From Bacteroidota bacterium (GTDB lineage Bacteria; Bacteroidota; Bacteroidia; Chitinophagales; Chitinophagaceae), in NCBI GenBank assembly GCA_023396345.1, contig JAEWWO010000013.1:1-17828 (forward strand): DNA of 17,828 bases. Reading direction: 5' to 3'. The position numbers were made by a program, and so were the translations under genes. The notes under the pieces were generated by a model that was not told the origin of the DNA, searched no databases, and worked only from the letters and a program-made list of their open reading frames with translations. Below, in pieces: positions 1-9,134 of the stretch (its first letter is position 1; every line of letters starts with the position of its first letter).

Positions 1-74
1 ACTAAACATTTACCATTCGTCATTATTAATTGTTTTTGTATTTTTACAAACATTCGCAACGGATAAATTATTTT

Positions 75-2885
75 ATGGAGAAAAAACTTTTTTTACTGGA
101 TGCAATGGCGCTTATTTATCGTGCCTATTATGCACTCATACGTAATCCAAGATTAACATCGCAGGGAAGAAACACAAATGCACAATTTGGTTTTACCAAT
201 ACTTTGGTTGAGCTTATCAATAAATACAAACCTACACATATGGCGGTTTGCTTTGATACACTTGCCCCAACAGAAAGACATACGGAGTTTGAATTATACA
301 AAGCGAATCGTCAGGAAGCTCCGGAAGATTTATTGGCATCATTACCAGATATAAAAAAAATTATTCAGGGTTTTAATATACAACTGATAGAAAGTGATGG
401 ATATGAGGCAGATGATATCATAGGTACATTGGCGTGGCAGGCGGCTGAAATGGATTATAAAGTGTTTATGGTTACGCCCGATAAAGATTATGGTCAGTTG
501 CTTACAAAGGATAATATCTTTATTTTCAAGCCTGCCTATATGGGCAATAAGGAGGAAATTTTAACTGCCGAAAAAATCTGCGAAAAATGGAATATTGAGA
601 ATGTATCGCAGGTGATAGATATCTTAGGTTTAATGGGCGATGCGGTAGATAATATTCCCGGTATTGCAGGCGTAGGAGAAAAGACTGCTGCAAAGTTGCT
701 CAAAGAATATCATACACTGGAAGGTGTATTGGAAAATGCTGACAATATAAAAGGCGCATTAGGAGAAAAGGTCAGAAACGGAAGAGACAATGCAATTCTT
801 TCTAAGAAGCTTGCAACCATCATTACAAATGTTCCAATTGAATTTCATGAAGAAGATTTCAGAATTAAACAATGGAATAATGATGTTTTATCAGAAGTAT
901 TTTCAGAGCTGGAATTTCGTACCCTTGGTAAAAGAATTTTAGGAGAAGGATTTAAAGTAAATCTTGCTGAAAATGTACAGACTGATTTATTCGGAAACAT
1001 TGTAGAAACCAACACAGCAAAGAGTTCTGTGAAAACAGAAGAACCGGAAATAGCTCAGACAGAAACAAAAAATATTGAGAATACACCACACGATTATCAG
1101 TTGATTGATACACCTGATAAAATTCACGGGTTGGTGAATAAATTATCAGGCTATAAAGAAATTTGCTTTGACACAGAAACAACCACTGCCGATGCCAATC
1201 TTGCGGAACTGGTAGGATTAAGTTTTGCCGTTCAAAAAGGAGAAGGTTTTTATGTGCCCGTCCCTGAAGGAAAAGAAAAGGCAATAGAAATATTGAATTA
1301 TTTCGAAAAATTATTTTCCGATAAGAATATTATCTGGATTGGACAAAATATAAAATATGATATGCTGGTGCTTAAGTGGTACGGCAAAGAGTTGAAAGGT
1401 GAGGTGTTTGATACGATGGTTGCACACTATGTAATTGAGCCGGAAGGCAGGCGTGGTATGGATTTGCTGAGTGAGCAATACTTAGGATATGTGCCGGTAT
1501 CTATAACCGAACTGATAGGTAAAAAAGGAAAGAATCAGGGAAATATGCGGGATGTAGAGGTGCAAAAAGCTGCCGATTATGCAGCAGAAGATGCGGATGT
1601 GACTTTGCAGTTAAAAGATATTTTTGAGCCATTAATCAAAGAAAAACAAGTAGAAACGATCTTCTATAAAGTAGATAATCCTCTGGTAAAAGTATTGACG
1701 GGTATGGAGTATGAAGGTGTGAAAATAGATGAAGGATTTTTAATAGAGTATTCCCGCCAGCTCGAAGCTGATGCCAATGCTTTTGAAGAAAATGTCTATG
1801 AGCAGGCAGGCGTTCGTTTCAATCTTGCATCACCAAAACAATTGGGTGAGGTGTTGTTCGATAAACTTAAACTTGATCCTAAAGCCAAAAAAACAAAAAC
1901 CGGACAATATGCAACGGGTGAAGACGTGTTGGTGAAACTGGCGCATGAACATAAAATAGCTGACGATATTTTATCTTTCAGAGAGCTTACAAAACTGCGT
2001 AATACCTACGTAGACACGTTGCCAAATATCGTAAATCCAAGAAGCGGAAGAGTACATACATCCTTTAATCAGACAGTCGCTGTTACTGGTCGCCTAAGCA
2101 GTACCAATCCTAACTTGCAGAATATTCCGGTACGTACAGAAAGAGGTCGTGAAATAAGAAAAGCTTTTATACCCCGGGATGATAATCACATTTTATTGAG
2201 TGCCGATTATTCACAAATTGAATTAAGAATTGTAGCTGCCATAAGCGGAGATAAAAACATGTGCGATGCTTTTAAAAACGGTATGGATATTCATACGGCA
2301 ACGGCTGCTAAAGTTTTTGGCGTAAGCACAGATGAAGTGAGCAAGGAGCAACGCTATAAAGCAAAGAGTGTGAACTTTGGCTTTATTTACGGACAGGGCG
2401 CATTCGGTCTGGCAAATAACTTAAGCATCAGTCGCACAGAGGCAAAAGAAATTATTGATAATTATAAAAAAGAATTTTCGGGCATTGACGAGTATATGAA
2501 ACAAGCCATAATTTTTGCACAGAAAAACGGATATGCGCAAACGGTACTCGGTAGAAAAAACTGGCTTAGAGACATTAACTCTTCCAATGCAGTTGTGCGA
2601 GGTTATGCAGAAAGAAACGCTATCAACTCTCCTATACAAGGAACCGCAGCAGATATGATAAAGCTTGCAATGATTAGTATTGACGAGGCTTTGAGAGAAA
2701 GGAAGTTGCAATCTAAAATGGTTTTGCAGGTACACGATGAACTTGTTTTTGATGTGATAAAAGAAGAGCTGGACGAAGTGAAAGCATTAGTTGTAGACAA
2801 AATGCAATCTGCTATGCCATTACCTAACGATGTGCCGGTGCTTGCCGAAGCAGGTACTGGAACAAACTGGCTTGAAGCCCATTAA
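75..2885 (+). CDS. polA: DNA polymerase I (5'-nuclease, 3'-5' exonuclease and polymerase)
   Basis: This family A DNA polymerase fills gaps and removes RNA primers during replication and repair. I place the start at the ATG at 75, giving 936 aa. An upstream in-frame ATG at 30 would add 15 residues before the family-typical MEKKLFLLDAMALIYRAYY beginning. Residues 1 to about 290 are the 5'-nuclease, with the acidic EADDIIGT and GDAVDNIPGI motifs. The 3'-5' exonuclease looks active: Exo I DTET (D366, E368), Exo II GQNIKYD and Exo III YAAEDAD are all present. The polymerase has motif A DYSQIELRI (D711), the O-helix KSVNFGFIYG with F768 (the position of E. coli F762) and motif C QVHDELVFD (D888). 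Length is close to the 928 aa of E. coli Pol I. It is first in a + strand run, 21 bp ahead of the DUF3822 gene. The identification is firm. Confidence 0.97.
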   Translation: MEKKLFLLDAMALIYRAYYALIRNPRLTSQGRNTNAQFGFTNTLVELINKYKPTHMAVCFDTLAPTERHTEFELYKANRQEAPEDLLASLPDIKKIIQGFNIQLIESDGYEADDIIGTLAWQAAEMDYKVFMVTPDKDYGQLLTKDNIFIFKPAYMGNKEEILTAEKICEKWNIENVSQVIDILGLMGDAVDNIPGIAGVGEKTAAKLLKEYHTLEGVLENADNIKGALGEKVRNGRDNAILSKKLATIITNVPIEFHEEDFRIKQWNNDVLSEVFSELEFRTLGKRILGEGFKVNLAENVQTDLFGNIVETNTAKSSVKTEEPEIAQTETKNIENTPHDYQLIDTPDKIHGLVNKLSGYKEICFDTETTTADANLAELVGLSFAVQKGEGFYVPVPEGKEKAIEILNYFEKLFSDKNIIWIGQNIKYDMLVLKWYGKELKGEVFDTMVAHYVIEPEGRRGMDLLSEQYLGYVPVSITELIGKKGKNQGNMRDVEVQKAADYAAEDADVTLQLKDIFEPLIKEKQVETIFYKVDNPLVKVLTGMEYEGVKIDEGFLIEYSRQLEADANAFEENVYEQAGVRFNLASPKQLGEVLFDKLKLDPKAKKTKTGQYATGEDVLVKLAHEHKIADDILSFRELTKLRNTYVDTLPNIVNPRSGRVHTSFNQTVAVTGRLSSTNPNLQNIPVRTERGREIRKAFIPRDDNHILLSADYSQIELRIVAAISGDKNMCDAFKNGMDIHTATAAKVFGVSTDEVSKEQRYKAKSVNFGFIYGQGAFGLANNLSISRTEAKEIIDNYKKEFSGIDEYMKQAIIFAQKNGYAQTVLGRKNWLRDINSSNAVVRGYAERNAINSPIQGTAADMIKLAMISIDEALRERKLQSKMVLQVHDELVFDVIKEELDEVKALVVDKMQSAMPLPNDVPVLAEAGTGTNWLEAH

Positions 2886-2906
2886 AATTTATTAATTTAG
2901 CAAAGT

Positions 2907-3725
2907 ATGGTGCAAAAAATTATTTCAATTAATACTACATCTTCATTAAACGAAATTTTTCTGGAAGTAGGTAGAAACTATATTTCAGTTTTTTCAACAG
3001 ATGCTTCTTTGGGAGAAATAAACGGACTGGAAATATTTGCTATTGATGGTTCACAGGTTTTAAATACCACCTTAGAAGAAATTATTAATCAGTCTTCTTT
3101 GTTGGAAATAAAAGACAATGCAGTAAATGTTGTCTTTCAAAACCCTTATGCCTGTTGCATTCCACAAGATTTATACAAAGAAGAAGATACAGAAAGTTAC
3201 AGAGAACTTTTAAATGCGCCGGATGCTGCAATGGATTACGCATCGGTAATGAATACATTTACAGTAAAGTATTTTGTTGACGGAAATATTCTCAATTTTC
3301 TGAAGAAAAAATTTACTTCTGTAAAAGTGACGCATAAATACTCAACAGTTTTGCATCATTTATCTGATGCGTCTTTTGAAAAAGATGATTATGTATACGT
3401 TGTATTTTATAATCAGAGTATGATTGTTACTGTTTATAAATCCGGCAAACTTCAATTAATCAATTCTTTTGAATTTACAAAGGAAGCAGATGTGTTGTAT
3501 TATCTTCTGAATATTTTTGAACAGTTTCAATTAGATAAATCAACCACTGATTTGATTCTTTCCGGAGAAATCAGTAAAGAGGGAAATTTGTACAATGCAA
3601 TATATACTTACTTTTCAGAGATTAAGTTTGATGAACCCCTTAAAAATCCACTCACTATAGAGAATGGATATGAAGGATATAATCTTACTCCTTATTTGTG
3701 CAATATAACTTACTTTAAAAGATGA
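2907..3725 (+). CDS. DUF3822 family protein
   Basis: This 272-aa protein has the size and general sequence character of the DUF3822 family, which is found mainly in Bacteroidota and has no established function. It has no signal peptide or membrane segment, so it is probably cytosolic. Visible patches include VVFQNPYACCIPQDLY near residues 75-90, a YVYVVFYNQSMIVTVYKSGKL strand-rich stretch in the middle, and DLILSGEISKEGNLY near residues 215-230. The alternating hydrophobic strands recall an actin/hexokinase-like fold, but that is only an impression. It lies 21 bp after polA, and its TGA overlaps the ATG of rsmD in an ATGA junction, which suggests translational coupling to the rRNA methyltransferase gene. 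Family assignment is from recalled resemblance. A profile search with PF12864-type models would settle it. Confidence 0.7.
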   Translation: MVQKIISINTTSSLNEIFLEVGRNYISVFSTDASLGEINGLEIFAIDGSQVLNTTLEEIINQSSLLEIKDNAVNVVFQNPYACCIPQDLYKEEDTESYRELLNAPDAAMDYASVMNTFTVKYFVDGNILNFLKKKFTSVKVTHKYSTVLHHLSDASFEKDDYVYVVFYNQSMIVTVYKSGKLQLINSFEFTKEADVLYYLLNIFEQFQLDKSTTDLILSGEISKEGNLYNAIYTYFSEIKFDEPLKNPLTIENGYEGYNLTPYLCNITYFKR

Positions 3726-4261
3726 GAATCATAACAGGAAAATACGGAGGGAGAAGAATAAACCCTCCGGCAAAGATGCCGTATACAAGACCTACAACGG
3801 ATATTGCAAAAGAAGGATTGTTTAATATTTTGCAAAACAGAATAGCTTTGGAGGATATTAAAACCTTAGATCTTTTCGGAGGTACAGGCAGCATATCTTA
3901 TGAACTGGCATCAAGAGGAGCAAGTGATTTAACCATTGTAGAAAAAGATACGCAGATGTATAATTTTATACAGGAATATATAAAGAAACTGCAGATAGAA
4001 AATGCAAAAGTTTTGAAGCTGGATGTTTTTCAGTTTCTTCAAAATTGTTCTCAGGAGTTTGATTTAATTTTTGCAGGTCCGCCCTATGCTTTAGGAACAA
4101 TAGATGAATTGCCTAAAATTATAATTGATAAAAAACTAATTGCAGAAGACGGATATTTTGTGCTGGAACACACGCCAAGAAACAATTATCAGTCTTATGA
4201 AGGTTACAGCTTTGAGCGAAACTATGGTACTACGGTATTTTCTTTTTTTGAAAGAGTATAA
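3722..4261 (+). CDS. rsmD: RsmD-type 16S rRNA (guanine966-N2)-methyltransferase
   Basis: RsmD methylates the exocyclic amine of G966 in 16S rRNA using S-adenosylmethionine. The 179-aa protein has the family N-terminus MRIITGKYGGRRI followed by the RPTTDIAKEGLFNIL block (residues 23-37), SAM motif I LDLFGGTGSISYE (49-61) and the acidic residue after strand 2 (VEKD, 73-76). Motif IV, normally DPPY or NPPY, reads AGPPY at 118-122, so Gly119 replaces the residue that usually contacts the target amine. The rest of the fold looks intact. Length matches the family (about 180-200 aa). The start codon overlaps the DUF3822 stop by 4 bp, and the next gene begins 3 bp after this stop. Family membership is firm. 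Whether the Gly119 change alters activity is unknown, and it could be normal in this lineage. Confidence 0.9.
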   Translation: MRIITGKYGGRRINPPAKMPYTRPTTDIAKEGLFNILQNRIALEDIKTLDLFGGTGSISYELASRGASDLTIVEKDTQMYNFIQEYIKKLQIENAKVLKLDVFQFLQNCSQEFDLIFAGPPYALGTIDELPKIIIDKKLIAEDGYFVLEHTPRNNYQSYEGYSFERNYGTTVFSFFERV

Positions 4262-4264
4262 GCA

Positions 4265-4837
4265 ATGAATAAAAAGCAAATAAGAAAAGATTTTTTAGCA
4301 ATGAGAAAGGCCTTGCGCAGAGCAGAACGTGCAAAGCTCGATGATTTGCTGCTTATACAATTTCAGCGTTTTTCTTTTGGTAATATAGAAACATTATTTA
4401 CTTATTTTCCTGTAGAAGAAACTGCGGAACCCAATACTTTTTTGTATACCGAATATTTGAAATTCAGATTTCCTGAACTCAAAGTTGCTTACCCAATCAC
4501 AGATCTTTCTTCACGCAAAATGAAAGCAGGCATTGTAACTGATGAAACGGAATATGATATAAACAGTTACGGACTTACAGAACCGATAACTGAACATATT
4601 GCAGCACCGGAAGATATTGATGTAATATTTGTTCCTTTACTTGCTTTTGATTTGCAGGGATACAGAGTAGGATATGGAAAAGGGTATTACGACAATTTTC
4701 TCGCTAAATGCGATGAAGACACGTTGAAAATAGGCTTTTGTTATTTTGAACCTTTACAAGAAATTGAAGATGTAAATCAGTGGGATATACCTTTGAATTA
4801 TTGTATTACACCTTCCTGTTTATATGCATTCGAATAA
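4265..4837 (+). CDS. 5-formyltetrahydrofolate cyclo-ligase (MTHFS)
   Basis: This enzyme converts 5-formyltetrahydrofolate to 5,10-methenyltetrahydrofolate with ATP hydrolysis, returning stored folate to one-carbon metabolism in the cytosol. The 190-aa sequence starts with the family pattern KKQIRKDFLAMRKAL (residues 3-17), in which basic residues contact ATP. It continues with FTYFPVEETAEPNT (45-58) and the hallmark RVGYGKGYYDNFL (134-146), the phosphate-binding loop of the family. DVIFVPLLAFDLQGYRVGYG is the usual run into that loop. Length matches the family. It lies 3 bp after rsmD and overlaps lpxK by 14 bp, so it sits within one transcription unit. There is no functional link to either neighbour beyond shared housekeeping expression. 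Names in use include fau, ygfA and MTHFS; I leave the symbol empty. Confidence 0.92.
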   Translation: MNKKQIRKDFLAMRKALRRAERAKLDDLLLIQFQRFSFGNIETLFTYFPVEETAEPNTFLYTEYLKFRFPELKVAYPITDLSSRKMKAGIVTDETEYDINSYGLTEPITEHIAAPEDIDVIFVPLLAFDLQGYRVGYGKGYYDNFLAKCDEDTLKIGFCYFEPLQEIEDVNQWDIPLNYCITPSCLYAFE

Positions 4838-5900
4838 TATTTTTATCAAACTTCTGCGATGGCTATTGCTTCCGTTTTCTTTGCTCTACGGAGGTATAGT
4901 GATATTGCGTAATTTTTTTTACGATAAAAAAGTTTTACGTTCAGCAAGTTTTACATTGCCCATTATTTGTATTGGTAACTTGTCCACGGGAGGTACAGGA
5001 AAAACACCTATGACAGAATATATTGTAAGACTGGTAAAAGATATTTATTCTGTAGCAGTTTTAAGCAGAGGTTACGGCAGAAAAACAAAAGGCTATATTT
5101 TGTCAGATAGCTGTTCTGTTGCTGAAGAAATTGGCGATGAACCTTTACAGTTTAAAAAATCATTTCCGGAAATAACGGTGGCTGTCGGAGAGAGAAGGGT
5201 AGAAGCCATTCCACAATTGTTGTACGATGAACCACAAACGGAACTGATTATTTTAGACGATGCTTTTCAACACAGAGAGGTAGTAGCCGGATTGAATATT
5301 TTATTGACTCCATATGATGATTTATACATAGATGATTTTTTTCTGCCAACAGGAAACTTGAGAGATGAAAAAAAATCTGCACGTCGCGCTAATATTATTG
5401 TAGTCACTAAATGCCCGCCAATATTAACTTTGAGGGATAAAGAAACGATCACAAAGAAACTTGCCATACAAAAGCATCAGCATCTTTTTATGGCTGCATT
5501 CAGCTATGGATTACCACATCATTTGTTTAATGAAGAAAAAATTTCTCTCTCTGCAGATGCGGAAGTTTTAGTCGTAACAGCAATCGCCAATCCTGTTTCT
5601 CTGATAGATTATCTTAGTGAGAAAGTGAGTAATGTTACTGTTTATTCCTTCAGTGACCATCATCATTACACAGAAAAAAATATTGATGATATTTTACAAC
5701 GCTTTCATTCTCTCCCCCCTGAAAATAAATACATTATTACAACATTGAAAGATGCTGTAAAACTTCAGCAATTCGAAGAACAGCTTAAAGGAATACCTGT
5801 ATATACATTACCAGTTGAACATCAAATTTTACTCAACGAAAAAGAAGCGTTTGATAATTTAATACGGGAATATGTAGAAAAGAATTTGAACGTAGCTTAA
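4824..5900 (+). CDS. lpxK: tetraacyldisaccharide 4'-kinase LpxK
   Basis: LpxK phosphorylates the 4' position of the tetraacyldisaccharide lipid A precursor at the inner face of the cytoplasmic membrane, so the host makes lipid A. The 358-aa protein begins with a hydrophobic membrane-associating helix (about residues 8-28, LLRWLLLPFSLLYGGIVILRN). A P-loop follows, GNLSTGGTGKTP (51-62), with K60 and T61. Further family blocks are the LSRGYGRKTKGY segment, GDEPLQF and LDDAFQHREV, and the C-terminal half holds FSDHHHYTEKNI and ITTLKDAVKL. The chosen ATG lies 14 bp inside the preceding gene and is the one that keeps the N-terminal helix. The stop codon shares the palindrome TTAA (5897-5900) with the stop of the convergent ABC exporter gene, so no spacer separates the two genes. 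Confidence 0.95.
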   Translation: MHSNNIFIKLLRWLLLPFSLLYGGIVILRNFFYDKKVLRSASFTLPIICIGNLSTGGTGKTPMTEYIVRLVKDIYSVAVLSRGYGRKTKGYILSDSCSVAEEIGDEPLQFKKSFPEITVAVGERRVEAIPQLLYDEPQTELIILDDAFQHREVVAGLNILLTPYDDLYIDDFFLPTGNLRDEKKSARRANIIVVTKCPPILTLRDKETITKKLAIQKHQHLFMAAFSYGLPHHLFNEEKISLSADAEVLVVTAIANPVSLIDYLSEKVSNVTVYSFSDHHHYTEKNIDDILQRFHSLPPENKYIITTLKDAVKLQQFEEQLKGIPVYTLPVEHQILLNEKEAFDNLIREYVEKNLNVA

Positions 5901-8056
5901 CCCATCTCAAGCTGGTTTCTGATAAGTTCATAATATTTTCCTCTTTTCTCTGTAAGAGAAAGATGGTTTCCTGTTTCTGCAATTTTACCTTCATTTAATA
6001 CAATAATATTGTCTGCAGATTTAACGGTACTTAATCTGTGAGCGATAATTAATACAGTTTTGTTTTTATAAAAGTTTTCAAGATTAGCGATAATTTCTCT
6101 TTCATTCTTAGCGTCCAGCGCACTTGTAGCTTCATCAAAGAAAATAAATTCCGGATCTTTGTAAACGGCACGTGCAATTAAAATTCGCTGTTTTTGTCCG
6201 GCGCTTAAGCCTGTCCCGTTATTGCCAATGTGTGTCTCTTCTGCGAGAGGAAGTTTTTCTATTAAATCATTCAGATTACTGATTCGTACAGCTTCTGCAA
6301 ACTTAGTCATGTCAGGGTTTTCTTCCAGCATGGTAACATTTTTTATCAACTTATCAGAAAAAATAAATCCGTCCTGCAATACAACACCTGTATTTTGCCT
6401 CCAGCTTGCGAGAGATATATTTTGTAGTTCTTTATCTCCTAAATAAATATTTCCTTTCTGTGGATGATAAAACTGTAGTAATAATTTTAATAAAGTAGTT
6501 TTTCCACTTCCGCTGGAACCTACGATTGCTGTGGTTTTCCCACGTTCTATTGTGCAGTTGATATCTTTAAGAACCGGATCATTGTCGTAGCTGAAACTTA
6601 CATTTTTTAAAACTATATTTCCAGCAGGCAAGATATCTTCTCTGTTTATAACCTCTTCTTCTTTCTGATGAACTTCTGAAAGCCTTTCCAGACTTAGCTT
6701 TCCGTCTTGTATCAATTGTATGGTGCTGAGAATTTGATCAAGCGGAGCATTCATTTGTCCGATAATAAAACTTACTGCCAGCATCATACCCAACGTCATA
6801 TCTCCTTCTATTACAGCCAGAGCAGTAATACAGGTGATAAGAATATTCTTAAGTTGAGTAAAGAAACTTGAGCCGGCTTGTTGATATTGCTCAAGTTTCA
6901 GCGATTGTGTATTTCTTTTGTATAATTCGGTTTGTATAGATTCCCATTTTTCCCGCTGTAAATTTTCTGCACTGTTAAGTTTTATTTCTGGCATTCCTGA
7001 AACCATTTCATTCAACATATTCTGATTTTTGCTGTTTAATGAAAATTGAAGTATATCAAGCTCTTTCCTTTTAGATAAAAACCGCAATATCCATAGAACA
7101 GAAATCAGGCTCATAAATATGAATATGAGTAATATCCAGAAATTATACACAGCAAGGATTACAGAGAATACTATGAAGTTTACAAATGAAAATAAAGTAG
7201 CAAGAGCATGACCTGATAATAATTGTCTTATTCTGTCGTAGTCCAATATGCGTTGTTGTATATCGCCCACTCTTCTGGCTTCAAAGAAACGTAAAGGTAA
7301 ACGCATCAGCTTCACTATAAAATCGGAAATTATCTGTATGATTATTTTCGTATTCATGTGCAGAACAAGCCAGCTGCGCACAATTTCCATAGTGAGATTT
7401 CCCAAGAAAAGAACAGTCTGTGCTACCAATACCAGTAGTACAAAGTTTTTGTTCTTTGGCTGAATGCCACGATCTACAAGAGCCTGAGTAAGCAACGGAA
7501 AAATAAGTGTAAGAATACTTGTAATAATAAGTGTTAATAATACTCTCAGCAACGTACTCTTATATTTTTGAAGATAAGACCATAAAAAAACAAGCCCGTT
7601 TTCAGAAGGTTCATCTTCTATCTCATGAAATGTTTCTGTAGGATGTAGTAGCAGCGAAACTCCTGTGTTATTTTCATTTAGCCACGCTTGTTTAAATTTG
7701 TCTACCGATAAAATTCTTTTTCCTGATGCAGGATCGGCAATAATTATAGCCGATGTCAGTTTTTTTTCGTTTTGAGGAGGCAGTACTACAAAGTGATTTT
7801 TTTCCCAATGCAGAATGCAGGGCTTGGGTGCCTGATTGATTAACTCGTCATAGGAAAGATTTACCGCCATTGTTTCCAATCCTATTTTATCGGCAGCATC
7901 CATAATGCTCTTCAAACTTACTCCGGTTCTGGAAAAAGATGTTATTTCCTTGAGATATTCTAATGTGAATTTTTTGCCGTAGTATTCTGCAATCATACGA
8001 ATGCAGGATGGTCCACAGTCCATTGAATCCAGCTGCTTATGAATAGGAAATCTCAT
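5897..8056 (-). CDS. C39-peptidase-containing ABC exporter (PCAT) of the graspetide cluster
   Basis: This 719-aa half-transporter combines a leader peptidase with an exporter. Residues 1-140 are a C39 peptidase with the catalytic Cys14 in DSMDCGPSC, His88 in WEKNHFVV and Asp108 in IIADPASGK. The membrane domain (about 160-440) has hydrophobic helices near 170-192, 205-225, 285-325 and 405-435. The nucleotide-binding domain has Walker A GSSGSGKT (513-520), Q561, signature LSAGQ (617-621, Ala in place of the usual Gly), Walker B FIFFDE (637-642) and the H-loop His673. All catalytic residues look intact, so it is predicted to cut after a double glycine and export the peptide with ATP. It starts 8 bp after the MdnC-like gene and is last in the operon. 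Both precursors carry GG at residues 25-26. Cyanobacterial microviridin exporters (MdnE) lack this peptidase domain, as far as I recall. No membrane-fusion partner gene is nearby. Confidence 0.95.
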   Translation of the reverse strand: MRFPIHKQLDSMDCGPSCIRMIAEYYGKKFTLEYLKEITSFSRTGVSLKSIMDAADKIGLETMAVNLSYDELINQAPKPCILHWEKNHFVVLPPQNEKKLTSAIIIADPASGKRILSVDKFKQAWLNENNTGVSLLLHPTETFHEIEDEPSENGLVFLWSYLQKYKSTLLRVLLTLIITSILTLIFPLLTQALVDRGIQPKNKNFVLLVLVAQTVLFLGNLTMEIVRSWLVLHMNTKIIIQIISDFIVKLMRLPLRFFEARRVGDIQQRILDYDRIRQLLSGHALATLFSFVNFIVFSVILAVYNFWILLIFIFMSLISVLWILRFLSKRKELDILQFSLNSKNQNMLNEMVSGMPEIKLNSAENLQREKWESIQTELYKRNTQSLKLEQYQQAGSSFFTQLKNILITCITALAVIEGDMTLGMMLAVSFIIGQMNAPLDQILSTIQLIQDGKLSLERLSEVHQKEEEVINREDILPAGNIVLKNVSFSYDNDPVLKDINCTIERGKTTAIVGSSGSGKTTLLKLLLQFYHPQKGNIYLGDKELQNISLASWRQNTGVVLQDGFIFSDKLIKNVTMLEENPDMTKFAEAVRISNLNDLIEKLPLAEETHIGNNGTGLSAGQKQRILIARAVYKDPEFIFFDEATSALDAKNEREIIANLENFYKNKTVLIIAHRLSTVKSADNIIVLNEGKIAETGNHLSLTEKRGKYYELIRNQLEMG

Positions 8057-8064
8057 ATCTGTTT

Positions 8065-9069
8065 TTAATATGGAATCTTTCCTCTGCGATAAGATTTATT
8101 GGTAAGCACATTGCCAATTTCTTCAGAGATTTTATAGTCGCATAGTCTGTCAATCCAGAAGAATTCTCCTGCTGCATTTATTTCCAGAAAATAATAATCA
8201 CCTTCAGGAGTAAGAATTAAATCTATTGCTCCATAGTCTATTACATAATAATCAAGAATTTTAAGTAATTTATTTTCTATATCCTCAGGAAGCTGATGAG
8301 GTTTCCAATTTTCTATCAGCTCTACACCTTCTTTGCGCCAGTCAATTTTTGCAGATTCTATTTTTTGAGAATCAATTTCAAAGGAGAAAATTTTGTTGCC
8401 TACAATAGTTACTCTTAGTTCTTTTTCTTTTTCTATTTTTTCCTGGAATTGCATTGGGCAATAGGCAAGAGTACCAATATCATCCAGATTATCTTTTGTT
8501 ACTACGTTAGTGAATACAACCTCTTCCACTCCTTCTTCTACAATGGCAAAACCCGACTGCATTTTTACAATAGCGCCGTTGTGCTGGCTCAGTACAAACG
8601 CCTTTGCTTTTTCCGGATCGTTGGTAATACATGTTTGCGGAATCTTTAAACCCAGATGGTGAGCGAGTTTCAGCTGATCTTCCTTACTGTCTATACGACG
8701 ATATTGACTTAACCTGCCAAAATGATAACAGCGAAGACCTTCAATCATTCCATATAATGTTTGTCTTATTTCTCCAAGAGAAGGTTCTACAAATTTTTTT
8801 TCAAGCACACTGCTCAGTCCTCTTCCAAGATTATAACTTCTCCTAAACCATACCGCAGCTACATCATCAATTTTTATTTTTTTGTCTTCGATAATAAAAA
8901 AAGTTTCCCATTGACCATTTTCAAAGCATGTAGAAAGTGCAATGTGCAAAGGATAATCGTCTACGTTAAAACGAATAGCTTCTCCACCGTTTTTATTTAT
9001 TTGCTCACTTACTTTTTCTATACATTCATTATCTTCTGTATGTGTAATAATTAATATTTTGTCTTTCAT
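8065..9069 (-). CDS. mdnC: MdnC/MvdD-type ATP-grasp graspetide ligase (predicted lactone-forming)
   Basis: This ATP-grasp enzyme is predicted to activate Asp/Glu side chains of the precursor core as acyl-phosphates and close the two ester rings. The 334-aa sequence follows recalled cyanobacterial MdnC: an N-terminal pre-ATP-grasp region with VAAVWFRRSYNL (70-81), the nucleotide-contacting lysine in AIVKM (K169), the CPMQFQEKI block (204-212), ELRVTIVG (217-224), the diagnostic DWRKEG (243-248), DYGAIDLILTPEG (278-290) and the metal-binding LEINAAGEFFW (295-305, E296 and N298). The EFFW ending separates MdnC from MdnB, which has EWGML. In the characterised Planktothrix/Microcystis systems this type makes lactones before the partner makes the lactam. 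The role here is transferred from those. It follows the MdnB-like gene by 65 bp and precedes the exporter by 8 bp. Confidence 0.92.
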   Translation of the reverse strand: MKDKILIITHTEDNECIEKVSEQINKNGGEAIRFNVDDYPLHIALSTCFENGQWETFFIIEDKKIKIDDVAAVWFRRSYNLGRGLSSVLEKKFVEPSLGEIRQTLYGMIEGLRCYHFGRLSQYRRIDSKEDQLKLAHHLGLKIPQTCITNDPEKAKAFVLSQHNGAIVKMQSGFAIVEEGVEEVVFTNVVTKDNLDDIGTLAYCPMQFQEKIEKEKELRVTIVGNKIFSFEIDSQKIESAKIDWRKEGVELIENWKPHQLPEDIENKLLKILDYYVIDYGAIDLILTPEGDYYFLEINAAGEFFWIDRLCDYKISEEIGNVLTNKSYRRGKIPY

Positions 9070-9134
9070 CAGTTTGTATTATGCTATAAAATATACGCAA
9101 TAAATATACTTAAGTTTTAAAAATATTGAGTAGC

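Noticed and set aside
30..74. Upstream in-frame ATG as the polA start
   Set aside because: The extra 15 residues are unlike the family, whereas the ATG at 75 gives the standard N-terminus with the conserved LLDAMALIYRAYY.
5894..5913. AGCTT/AAGCT inverted repeat at the lpxK/exporter junction as a bidirectional terminator
   Set aside because: The stem is only 5 bp, with a 10-nt loop and no T-tract on either strand.
9070..9134. Separate promoter for the MdnC-like gene in the 65-bp gap
   Set aside because: TATATTTA resembles a -7 element, but no TTG/TTTG lies at the right distance and the sequence is uniformly AT-rich.
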